A stretch of DNA of 59,386 bases. Source: Candidatus Rifleibacteriota bacterium (GTDB lineage Bacteria; Riflebacteria; Ozemobacteria; Ozemobacterales; Ozemobacteraceae). A program made the position numbers and the translations under genes. The stretch spans positions 1 to 59,386 of the forward strand of contig JAKQOH010000156.1 of assembly GCA_029565415.1 (NCBI GenBank), written 5' to 3'. A model generated the notes under the pieces. That model was not told where the DNA came from. It made no database searches and saw nothing but the letters and a program-made list of their open reading frames with translations. Shown one piece after another: positions 16,679 to 24,541 of the stretch. How positions within the stretch are numbered: the stretch's first letter is position 1; the number at the start of each line of letters is the position of its first letter.

Positions 16679-18043
16679 ATGAGCGACGTGTTCCAGAAGG
16701 TTCCGCCCCAGAATCTCGAGGCCGAACAGGCACTGCTCGGCTCGATGATGATGGATGTCGAGGCCGTCGTGAAGGCAATGGAGAACATCGTTGCCGACGA
16801 CTTCTACCAGGCGTCGCATCGCGGCATCTACCAGGCGCTGCTCAACCTGTACCAGGCGAACCGCCCCTGCGACATGGTGACGCTCCAGGAGGAGCTGCGG
16901 GCGCAGAACCGGCTGTCGGATATCGGCGGGGCAAGCTACCTGTCGCAGCTGTTGAACGTCGTGCCCACGGCGGCGAATGCCGATCATTACGCGAAGATCG
17001 TCAAGGAAAAATCGCTGCTCCGGCAGCTGATCGGCGTCACCGGCGAGATCGCCCGCACCGCCTACGAGCCCCAGGTCGTTGCCCAGACCATCCTCGACGA
17101 GGCGCAGCAGAAAGTGCTGCAACTGTCCCAGAAGGGGAATTCCCAGTCCTACGTGCGCATCCGGGACCTCGCCTCGGAGACGTTCAAGCGGCTCGAGCGG
17201 CTGTACGAGCACAAACAGGCCGTGACCGGCGTCGCGACGGGGTTTTCGAAGCTCGACGAGATGACCTCCGGCTTCCAGGCCTCGGATCTGATCATTCTCG
17301 CGGCCCGCCCCTCGATGGGCAAGACGGCGTTCTGTCTCAACATCGCCCAGCACGTGGCCGGCGTCAATGCCGTGCCGGTGCTGATCTTCTCGCTCGAAAT
17401 GTCCCGCTACCAGCTGATGCAGCGCCTGATCGTCTCGGAAGCGCGCATCGACGGCCAGAAGATCCGCAACGGGTACCTCGCCGACGAGGACTGGGCCAAG
17501 CTGACCATGACCGTCGGCGTGCTCGCCGAGACGCCGATCTTCATCGACGACTCGCCCAACATGACCCTGATGGAGGTGCGCAGCAAGGCCCGCCGCGCCA
17601 AGGCCCAGGAGAACATCGGCCTCATCGTCATCGACTACCTCCAGATGATGAGTCTCCAGAGCGGCGGCAGCAGCCAGGACAACCGCGTCCAGGAGATCTC
17701 GGCCATCTCGCGCGGCCTCAAGGGAATCGCCCGCGAGCTGGGGGTGCCCGTCGTCTGCCTTTCCCAGCTGTCGCGCGCCGTCGAGTCGCGGCCCGACAAG
17801 CGGCCGATGCTGTCGGATCTGCGCGAATCGGGCGCCATCGAGCAGGATGCCGACGTCGTCATTTTTCTATATCGAGAAGAATATTATAACCGGAACAAGG
17901 CCGAATGCAAGAACCGGGCCGAAGTCATCATCGCGAAACAGCGCAACGGCCCGGTCGGCACCTGCGACATGGCGTTCTTCCCGCAGTTCGCCCGGTATGA
18001 CAACCTCGAGACGATGCTGACCGAAGAATACATGGGCGAGTAG
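16679..18043 (+). CDS. dnaB: replicative DNA helicase DnaB
   Basis: 454 residues, standard length. N-terminal DnaG-interacting domain (PPQNLEAEQALLGSMM to ~residue 110), linker helix, then the RecA-like ATPase. Walker A is ARPSMGKTAF, Walker B is IVIDYLQMM, then LSQLSRAVESR with the arginine region and SGAIEQDADVVIFLYR. It unwinds DNA at the fork as a hexamer. No intein. GAGGTGACGCG precedes ATG. The next gene (PAP2) follows after 12 bases. Confidence 0.97.
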   Translation: MSDVFQKVPPQNLEAEQALLGSMMMDVEAVVKAMENIVADDFYQASHRGIYQALLNLYQANRPCDMVTLQEELRAQNRLSDIGGASYLSQLLNVVPTAANADHYAKIVKEKSLLRQLIGVTGEIARTAYEPQVVAQTILDEAQQKVLQLSQKGNSQSYVRIRDLASETFKRLERLYEHKQAVTGVATGFSKLDEMTSGFQASDLIILAARPSMGKTAFCLNIAQHVAGVNAVPVLIFSLEMSRYQLMQRLIVSEARIDGQKIRNGYLADEDWAKLTMTVGVLAETPIFIDDSPNMTLMEVRSKARRAKAQENIGLIVIDYLQMMSLQSGGSSQDNRVQEISAISRGLKGIARELGVPVVCLSQLSRAVESRPDKRPMLSDLRESGAIEQDADVVIFLYREEYYNRNKAECKNRAEVIIAKQRNGPVGTCDMAFFPQFARYDNLETMLTEEYMGE

Positions 18044-18055
18044 GCCCCGGCCGTC

Positions 18056-18703
18056 ATGGAACCGATTCTCGCGGCCGACCGCTTCCTGTTCCACCTGTTC
18101 AACGGCACCTGGACGTGTGGCGTGCTCGATGTGGCCATGCCCCTCATCACCGATGCGAAGCTGTGGGCGCCCCTGCTGCTCGCGGCCTGGCTCTGGCTGC
18201 TGCTGGGCGCAGACGGGAAACGCCGGGCCGTGGCCCTGCTCCTGCTCGTCGCGATCGGGGCCAGCGACCAGCTCAGTTCGGCCGTCGTGAAAAAGGCGGT
18301 CGGGCGGAAGCGGCCATGCTGCATGGAAGCGGATGCCCGGCTTCTCGTGCCGTGCAAGGGGAGTAAGTCCTTCCCCTCGTCCCACGCGGCGAACACCGCG
18401 GCGGCGGCGACCGTCATCTGGCTCGAACTCGGAACGGCCTCCGGCATCGTCTTTTCCCTGCTCTCATTGGCTGTAGGATACTCAAGAATATATATCGGCG
18501 TGCATTACCCGTTCGACGTGCTGACCGGGTGGCTCCTGGGAGTCCTGGTCGCCTGGCTCTGTGTGTGGCTCCGCTGTCGCCTCTTCGGCCGGCCGCCGCC
18601 GGCCCCCTGTGCGCACCCTGCGGAACGGGCAGGCGAGGGGTCAGCCGTCGCGCCGCCGGAGCGAGAGGTCGATGCCGAGACGACGCAGCGCGGTTCCGAG
18701 TGA
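18056..18703 (+). CDS. PAP2-family membrane phosphatase
   Basis: 215 residues with about five membrane helices. All three acid-phosphatase motifs are present: KKAVGRKRP (K-x6-RP), PSSH, and SRIYIGVHYPFD (SR-x5-H-x3-D). Such enzymes dephosphorylate undecaprenyl pyrophosphate, phosphatidic acid or lipid A. Given lpxK converging from the other side, lipid A or carrier-lipid recycling are both possible. The last 63 bases overlap the end of lpxK on the opposite strand, and the hydrophilic tail is the overlapping part. Confidence 0.88.
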   Translation: MEPILAADRFLFHLFNGTWTCGVLDVAMPLITDAKLWAPLLLAAWLWLLLGADGKRRAVALLLLVAIGASDQLSSAVVKKAVGRKRPCCMEADARLLVPCKGSKSFPSSHAANTAAAATVIWLELGTASGIVFSLLSLAVGYSRIYIGVHYPFDVLTGWLLGVLVAWLCVWLRCRLFGRPPPAPCAHPAERAGEGSAVAPPEREVDAETTQRGSE

Positions 18704-19681
18704 TTCGCCCGAACGGGGGCGCATGCGGATCTCGAGCGTCCAGATACCGTGACGGGCGGCCGCCTCGGGCGCGATCTTGATCCGGTCTTTCGTGGTGCAG
18801 ACCGGGACGGCGGCCATGCTCCCGGCTGCCGAGGCGAGCCCGGTGAGGGTTTTTGCGTGGAACCCGTCGTGGTCGCGGAAGCTGCGGATGTCGGTGACGA
18901 AACGGCCGGCCGCCGTCAGTTGGGTGGCGAACACATCGGGCTTGGCGATCGCCGCGAACGCGAGAACCCGTTCCGGACCCTCGTCGAGCCGCCGGTGCCG
19001 GCCGGCCGGGTCGATCCAGCCGCTCGGCATCGTGAGCATCTCGAGAACCGGCGTCTCCGGCGCGATCTCACGGATGAAACGCGTCCAGAAGGTGATCTGG
19101 GACGGTTTGGCCAGTTCGCATCGCGTCAGGGCGATCACGTGGGCATCCCGGAGCCGTTCCGGCCGCTCGCGGAGCCTGCCAAGCGGCAGGGGGCGGGCAT
19201 GTTCCTCCGGCATCAGGGCATCCCACAATACGATGTCGACGTCGTGGCGCAGCCGGCGGTACTGGAAGCCGTCGTCGAGCAGGAGCACGTCGGGCCGGAA
19301 CCATCGCTCGGCGAGGCGGGCCGAGTGCGCCCGGTTCTTTCCGACCAGCACCGGAACTTCGGGAAACAGCGCGGCGAGCAGGCGGGCTTCATCCGTCAGA
19401 GCCTCGGGATGCGGGCCGGGACCGCTCATCAGGTAGAATCCCCGCTCCCAGGGGCTGCGGTAGCCCCGGGTGAGAACGGCTCGGCTCGCGGGCAGGGCGG
19501 GATCGGCGAGGAGTTCGAACAGGAACGGGGTTTTCCCGGTGCCGCCGACCGAGAGGTTGCCGACGCTGATCACGCGGGCGGCAGGATTCTCGATGAGAAA
19601 CGGGAACGTTAGAAAGAATCGGCGCTCGGCGCTGGCAAGCGAGGCATACAACTGCGCGAGCCGGTACAGGATTCTGCTCAT
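18641..19681 (-). CDS. lpxK: tetraacyldisaccharide 4'-kinase (lipid A biosynthesis)
   Basis: 346 residues. It phosphorylates the 4' position of the lipid A precursor at the inner membrane, so the organism makes lipid A and has an outer membrane. N-terminal membrane-associated helix, then the unusual P-loop GNLSVGGTGKTPF, the segment ILTRGYRS, LLDDGFQYRRLRHD with catalytic aspartates, and later CTTKDRIK. The ATG overlaps the stop of the csaB-like gene (ATGA) and has GGAGG seven bases upstream. A start 15 bases earlier (19696) is possible but less likely. Last gene of the glycan operon. Confidence 0.93.
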   Translation of the reverse strand: MSRILYRLAQLYASLASAERRFFLTFPFLIENPAARVISVGNLSVGGTGKTPFLFELLADPALPASRAVLTRGYRSPWERGFYLMSGPGPHPEALTDEARLLAALFPEVPVLVGKNRAHSARLAERWFRPDVLLLDDGFQYRRLRHDVDIVLWDALMPEEHARPLPLGRLRERPERLRDAHVIALTRCELAKPSQITFWTRFIREIAPETPVLEMLTMPSGWIDPAGRHRRLDEGPERVLAFAAIAKPDVFATQLTAAGRFVTDIRSFRDHDGFHAKTLTGLASAAGSMAAVPVCTTKDRIKIAPEAAARHGIWTLEIRMRPRSGESLGTALRRLGIDLSLRRRDG

Positions 19682-20667
19682 GCGGCTTCCTCCCATGCCT
19701 GGCGGAAGGCCTCGCTCATCCGTGCGAACCGCTCCTCCTCGGCGATGAGAAAAGCGCGCGCGGCCCGCTCCGCCCGTGATGGCGCGCTGTCACCCGGCTC
19801 CGGAACCGGCAGGCCCGCAGCCTCGGCCAGGTGACGGGCTTTCCCGTCGTAGGGGAGGGCGCGGACGGGCACGCCGGCCCGGAGCAGGGCGAGGAGCACG
19901 TGATACCGCATTGCCCAGCCCTCCCGCAACACCGAAGCGTCGGCGAGGAGAGCGGAAAAGTCCGCGGGCTCGTGGATCCGGAGACCTGGCCAGACCCGCT
20001 CCATCAGCCGCCGGTCTTCGGGGCGGGCGGAGATGCCGATCAGCGTCTTCCTGTCAGCGCCGGCCAGCCAGCGCGTCGCAGCCTCTCTCCAATCGTGCGT
20101 CAGCCAAGGTCGTATATTGATAGCTATAACATCTGACGGCAGATTTCGAGGTGTTGGGGAGCCGCGGGATGAGGCGGATATCCCCCAGGACCAGTCGGCG
20201 CCGCGCTGCGCCTCACGGCCGGTCAGTTCGTGGAAGAGACGCACGGATTCGTCGTCCCGGAGATGGCAGTGAGACGTTGCCCCAAGCGAAAAGGCGGCGA
20301 GCGATCGGGTTCCCGTGCTGCGAAGCGGGCCGAGTCCCGCCCCGAACAGCGCGACGGGCTTGCCTGCCAGACGCGCTGCCAGAAAGCGCAGGGCGTAGAA
20401 CGTCACCCCGTCGAGCGACCAGTCCTGGAGCAGGCCGCCGCTTCCGACGACGAGCCGGGCGCCTTTCAGGGCACCGAGAAACGCGGGCCAGGAGAGAATC
20501 CCCCGGCGGCGGATTCCGTGGATGCCGGGCGGCAGGGGGGTGTTGCCGGCGGTGGCGAGGATGCGCGTGCCGGCCGGCAGGCTCGAGGCGATACCGCGCA
20601 GGATCGCGTCGTCCCCGAGGTTCCCCTCGCCGTAGAATCCCGTGAGAAGCAGGTGTCCGCCCTTCAT
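19678..20667 (-). CDS. csaB: polysaccharide pyruvyl transferase, CsaB-like
   Basis: 329 residues, matching the CsaB family that adds pyruvate ketals to cell-surface polysaccharides; in many bacteria these ketals anchor SLH-domain surface proteins. Visible family features: LLLTGFYGEGNLGDDAIL at the start, VVGSGGLLQD, VALFGAGLGPL, REGWAMRYHVLLALLRAGVPVRALPY. The gene overlaps both its neighbours by 4 bases, so it belongs tightly to the glycosyltransferase-lpxK operon. No SLH-domain protein is in the window. Confidence 0.85.
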   Translation of the reverse strand: MKGGHLLLTGFYGEGNLGDDAILRGIASSLPAGTRILATAGNTPLPPGIHGIRRRGILSWPAFLGALKGARLVVGSGGLLQDWSLDGVTFYALRFLAARLAGKPVALFGAGLGPLRSTGTRSLAAFSLGATSHCHLRDDESVRLFHELTGREAQRGADWSWGISASSRGSPTPRNLPSDVIAINIRPWLTHDWREAATRWLAGADRKTLIGISARPEDRRLMERVWPGLRIHEPADFSALLADASVLREGWAMRYHVLLALLRAGVPVRALPYDGKARHLAEAAGLPVPEPGDSAPSRAERAARAFLIAEEERFARMSEAFRQAWEEAA

Positions 20668-21725
20668 CGGTCTCTCATCCCCTTCAGCAGGCTGCGAATT
20701 TGCGCCAGCCGGTCGTCCCAGGTTGCCGGGAAGGCCTGGATCGGCACGCGGGCGCCGTCGGCGGCGAGATGCGCCGGCGCATTGCCGGGTGTGACGATGC
20801 GCGTCACGAGCGGATGCCGCTGCAGCGCCGTCGTTTCTGGGGCCCAGATGGCCAGCCCCCGTGCGGCATACTCGTAAGCCTTGACCGGATCAACCCCAGC
20901 CGTGAGTGCGTCATCCCGGAACGGTATCAGGCCGATGTGGCACCGGTCAATCAGTTCCCGCAACCGCCCGTGATCGAGGATGCCGTGCCACGTGACGCGG
21001 GGATCGTCGATCAGCCGTTCCCAGGCAGGGCCCCTGCCCGGGCCGGCAAGGTGAAGCTCGACACCCGGAAGGCGTGCCAGCCCGGCGAGCCATGTGTGAT
21101 CGACCCACTCGAAATGCGCACCCGACGAGAGAAGCCGCCAGGGCGGGCCGGAAGGGCGCTGCGGAGGTGGCGGGGAACGCCAGGACCGATCTGCCGCGTT
21201 GGGCACGAGGGCGACATGCTTCGCCCCGGCTGCCGACGCTTCGCGGGCGAGAAGCGGCGATGAGGCCAGGATGAGGTCGGCGTGCCGATACAGCCGCTGC
21301 TCGTGCGCTTTCCAGGCGGATGCGCGCTGCCCCGGAAACGAGCCGTGCCGGTCGCACCGGTCGTAGATGACGGAGCGCCAGGGAAGCGGCGCCAGGGCCG
21401 AAAGGGACGGATCGGCCGTCCAGAAGACGGTTGTTGTCGGCTCGAGGCCGGCTCCGACGAGGTGACGCAGCGCCAGCCGTGCGGCGATCGCCTGAAGACC
21501 GGGAAACTCGGCGGCCCGGAACGGCACCCGCAGGGAAAACAGCCGGAGCCGGCGGCCGAGGTCGCGTTTTTCGAAGAACCAGCCGCCGCTTCGCAGGGGA
21601 TCGAGATACGTGACATCCCAGCCCGCGGCTGCCAGCCCCTCGGCAAGTGCCTGGTGCCGCTGTCTCAGGGCCGACCAGGCCGCCGGCGCGGCGAACAGCA
21701 GGCGGGAGGGTGTTGCTTCGATCAT
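20664..21725 (-). CDS. glycosyltransferase, GT4-like
   Basis: 353 residues with the two Rossmann domains of a GT-B enzyme. N-terminal half: WSALRQRHQALAEGLAAAGWDVTYLDP and VIYDRCDRHGSF. C-terminal half: ILASSPLLAREA, VALVPNAAD, LHLAGPGRG, VTWHGILDHGRL, and IGLIPFRDDALTAGVDPVKAYEYAARG, which contains the usual sugar-nucleotide contact region. Likely adds a sugar to an envelope glycan. Coupled by 4-base overlaps to its neighbours. Confidence 0.85.
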   Translation of the reverse strand: MIEATPSRLLFAAPAAWSALRQRHQALAEGLAAAGWDVTYLDPLRSGGWFFEKRDLGRRLRLFSLRVPFRAAEFPGLQAIAARLALRHLVGAGLEPTTTVFWTADPSLSALAPLPWRSVIYDRCDRHGSFPGQRASAWKAHEQRLYRHADLILASSPLLAREASAAGAKHVALVPNAADRSWRSPPPPQRPSGPPWRLLSSGAHFEWVDHTWLAGLARLPGVELHLAGPGRGPAWERLIDDPRVTWHGILDHGRLRELIDRCHIGLIPFRDDALTAGVDPVKAYEYAARGLAIWAPETTALQRHPLVTRIVTPGNAPAHLAADGARVPIQAFPATWDDRLAQIRSLLKGMRDR

Positions 21726-23830
21726 GAGGGAAGAGCCTGGAGCGTCTCACAGAGCGACGCGAACCGGTCGATCATGCCGTCGAAGTCGTTGATCCGGCGG
21801 AACCGGTCGCGGGCCGCCGAACGAAACCCCTCATAGGCGGGAATGGAGAGAACCCGGTTGATGCCTGCGATGAGGGCATCCCCATCCCCCGGTTTGACCA
21901 GAACACCTGTCACTTCGTCCTCGACGATCTCGGGGATGCCGCCGACGTCGGTTGCGATGCAGGGGATGCCCCAGCGCATCGGTTCGATCAGGCTGAGCGG
22001 GATCCCTTCCCCCAGCGAGGGGAGAAGAACGGCATGAAGCTGCGGATACCAGAGGTCCATGTCCGGCTGGAATCCGTGAAGCCGGACCCGGCCGCTCAGG
22101 GAACCGGTCTCGGCAAGTCGTTGAAGGGCGTCGCGCTCGGGGCCGTCCCCGAAAATCTCGATACGGAGATCGGGCAGCAGGGCCATGTGCCGCTCGATGG
22201 CTTCCAGAGCCCATGCGTGGCCCTTGTTCGCATGCAGCTTGGCCGGGATGCCGATGATCCAGGGGGGCGCGGGCGGGGGCTGCACGACGACGGGCGAGCC
22301 GGGGATGCGGTTGGGAATCACGGCGATGCGGCCGACAGGGATCTCCTGGCGCCGAAGATGCTCGCCGACCGACGCGGACACCGCGACGAGCAGATCCGAC
22401 CAGCGGTAGTAGATGGCGCGGTTCAGTCCGTGCACGTGGGAGACCACGGGAGGGCCGCCGAGGAGCCGGAAAAATCCGGATATCAGCGCGGCGCGATTCA
22501 GGTGGGCATTCACCAGGTCCGGGCGGTGGGCGAACAGGTCCCGGGCCAGCCGGATGCCGAAAAACAGGCCGCCGGCGCGCATCGGCACCGTCGATGTCGG
22601 GATTCCCAGCGTTTTCAGCCGCCCGGCGAGCGGCTGGCCGGCGCAGGTCGCCGTGACCTCCACTCCGCGCCGTTTCATGGCCCCGGCCACGGCCAGGGCC
22701 ATGCGCTCGCCGCCGCCGAGCTCGTTCGAGGAGATGGCCAGGTGAAGACGTCTCGCCGCGGGCCGGGCCGGCGATAACATTGATCGATATATATCAAAAT
22801 GTTTAGAAATGCAGGCGTCTCTCCGAAATTCCGTCCGGACCCGCGCATTCCCGGCCGCGCCCATCGCTTGCCGCAATCCGGCGTTGCCGAGCAGGCGGTG
22901 GAGGGCGGCCGCCAGCTCTTCGGGGCGTTCCGGTGTCACCAGGAATCCGTCGGTGCCGTCACGCAGGATCTCGGGAATGCCCCCGACGCGACTTGCCACG
23001 ACCGGAAGGCCGCGTTCCATCGCTTCGCAGATCGTGATACCGAAGGCTTCTTCCCTGGACGGGGCGGCGAAGATGTCGATCTTATCCAGAAACGCCTTGG
23101 GAGAGGCGATCGGGCCGGCCCATTCCAGACGGTCGGAGAGGCCGAGGCGGCCGGCCAGGGCGGAGAGTCTGTCGTGCTCTTTCCCCTCACCCCCGATCAC
23201 GATCCGGAACCGCTGCTCAGCCGACAGCCGGGCGCAGGCCTCGAGCAGGATGTCGACCCCCTTGACCCGGTGGAGTCGGGAGAGGGTGCCGATCCTGGGT
23301 TCGCACTCCGGCGCGTTCGGCCGCTGGGCGTCAGGGGCCGTGATCTCGACGCCGGGATACAGAACGGACGAGCGGCCAGCCGGTAGATTCCGGATCTGGG
23401 TTCCATACCAGTGCTCGAGAAAAGCGCTCGGGAAGACAAGATGGTCTGACAGGCTCGCCATGCGCTTTTCCACGATGTGGAAGCTGCCCGATTCGAACCC
23501 GTGGATCGTGGTCACCAGGGCGGTCTGTGGGGCGCGATGCCGGAGAAAGCGTGCCCAGAACGTCGCTCGCGAGAGATGGGAATGGATGACGTCGGGGCGG
23601 AATTCGCGCCAGAGACGCAGCAGGCGCCAGGCCGCAACCAGGTCGAACGCCTCCTCGCCGAGGATGCGCACGTCGAAGCCCTCCTGGCGCAACTGGCTGC
23701 CGACCGGCCCGTCGCGGAACGCGGCAATGACCACGGCATGGCCTGCCGACCGCGCGGCCCGGGCCAGATCCGCCACCAGGATCTGCGCACCGCCCCAGGT
23801 CAGGGCATTCACGAGCTGCAGGATGTTCAA
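21722..23830 (-). CDS. double glycosyltransferase (two GT4-type domains in one chain)
   Basis: 702 residues made of two complete GT-B glycosyltransferases. First unit, residues ~1-350: NILQLVNALTWGGAQILVADLARA, VLYPGVEI, GTLSRLHRVKGVDILLEAC, APSREEAFGITICEAMERGLPVVASRVGG. Second unit, ~360-702: LAISSNELGGGERMALAVAGAM, VIPNRIPG, LLPSLGEGIPLSLIEPMRWGIPCIATDVGG. Both retain the Glu-rich donor-binding loop (E-x7-E), so both look active. No ATG fits: a TTG at 23830, six bases after AAAGG, is proposed; another TTG is at 23845. First gene of the operon running to lpxK. Such fusions can add two sugars in sequence or alternate in a repeat. Confidence 0.85.
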   Translation of the reverse strand: MNILQLVNALTWGGAQILVADLARAARSAGHAVVIAAFRDGPVGSQLRQEGFDVRILGEEAFDLVAAWRLLRLWREFRPDVIHSHLSRATFWARFLRHRAPQTALVTTIHGFESGSFHIVEKRMASLSDHLVFPSAFLEHWYGTQIRNLPAGRSSVLYPGVEITAPDAQRPNAPECEPRIGTLSRLHRVKGVDILLEACARLSAEQRFRIVIGGEGKEHDRLSALAGRLGLSDRLEWAGPIASPKAFLDKIDIFAAPSREEAFGITICEAMERGLPVVASRVGGIPEILRDGTDGFLVTPERPEELAAALHRLLGNAGLRQAMGAAGNARVRTEFRRDACISKHFDIYRSMLSPARPAARRLHLAISSNELGGGERMALAVAGAMKRRGVEVTATCAGQPLAGRLKTLGIPTSTVPMRAGGLFFGIRLARDLFAHRPDLVNAHLNRAALISGFFRLLGGPPVVSHVHGLNRAIYYRWSDLLVAVSASVGEHLRRQEIPVGRIAVIPNRIPGSPVVVQPPPAPPWIIGIPAKLHANKGHAWALEAIERHMALLPDLRIEIFGDGPERDALQRLAETGSLSGRVRLHGFQPDMDLWYPQLHAVLLPSLGEGIPLSLIEPMRWGIPCIATDVGGIPEIVEDEVTGVLVKPGDGDALIAGINRVLSIPAYEGFRSAARDRFRRINDFDGMIDRFASLCETLQALPS

Positions 23831-23984
23831 GACAGGCCTTTCCAAACCGGGTTTGAGTTTTGTGCTCCCCCATGGTTAAATGAAAAACGCCGCTTTGGCA
23901 ATCCATTCCCTTCGTCCGACGTTCGGACAGGAAATGACCGGTGGGCCGTTGCCGCGCCGGATCCAGATTCGAGGAGCATGCGTC

Positions 23985-24494
23985 ATGAACCGCAGGCAGT
24001 GCGTCAGGCTTTCGGCCGGAATTCTGGGAATTCTCCTGATGATCGGAGTTGCATACGCCATGATACAGACGCTCACCAACGACCAGCTGATTGCCGGTTC
24101 CGACCTGATCGCCGTCGCCAGCCTGCGCAAGAGCACCGAAACGGGCAAGGACGAAAAGGGCTTTTCGCAGGTCGAGAACATCCTTTCCCTTCAAGAAGTG
24201 CTGAAAGGCGAAGCGAAAGCCGGGGACGACATCATTGTCGACACGCTCGGCGGCTTCGAGGATGAAGTCATCTTCCGGCCCCGGCAGCGCGTGCTCGTGT
24301 TCCTCACCCCCGGCGCCACGGCCGGCCGCCGCCAGGTGAACAATTTCGTCCAGGGCGTCTGGCCCGTCAACGCCGACGGCTCGCTGGGCGGCATGGGCGA
24401 AGGCCAGACCCTCGACACCGTGAAGCAGGCCATCGAACGGCTGAAAACCCAGCCGCCCGCCTCCGCCACCGCCCCGCAGGGAGACGCCCTCTGA
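23985..24494 (+). CDS. small exported or membrane-anchored protein, function unknown
   Basis: 169 residues. Start at 23985 is supported by GAGGAG seven bases upstream; it begins MNRRQCVRLS followed by a hydrophobic signal or anchor segment (AGILGILLMIGVAYAMI). The mature part has beta-rich sequence (LIAGSDLIAVASL, VENILSLQEVLKGEAKAGDDIIVDTLGGF, RVLVFLTPG), similar in feel to small carbohydrate-binding or regulatory domains, but I recognise no family. Its stop overlaps a possible CTG start of the copper ATPase gene, so the pair may be co-translated. Confidence 0.65.
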   Translation: MNRRQCVRLSAGILGILLMIGVAYAMIQTLTNDQLIAGSDLIAVASLRKSTETGKDEKGFSQVENILSLQEVLKGEAKAGDDIIVDTLGGFEDEVIFRPRQRVLVFLTPGATAGRRQVNNFVQGVWPVNADGSLGGMGEGQTLDTVKQAIERLKTQPPASATAPQGDAL

Positions 24495-24541
24495 CCGAAG
24501 CCCGCCCGGCCGGCACCGAGCTGTTCCTCCTGATCGGCGGA

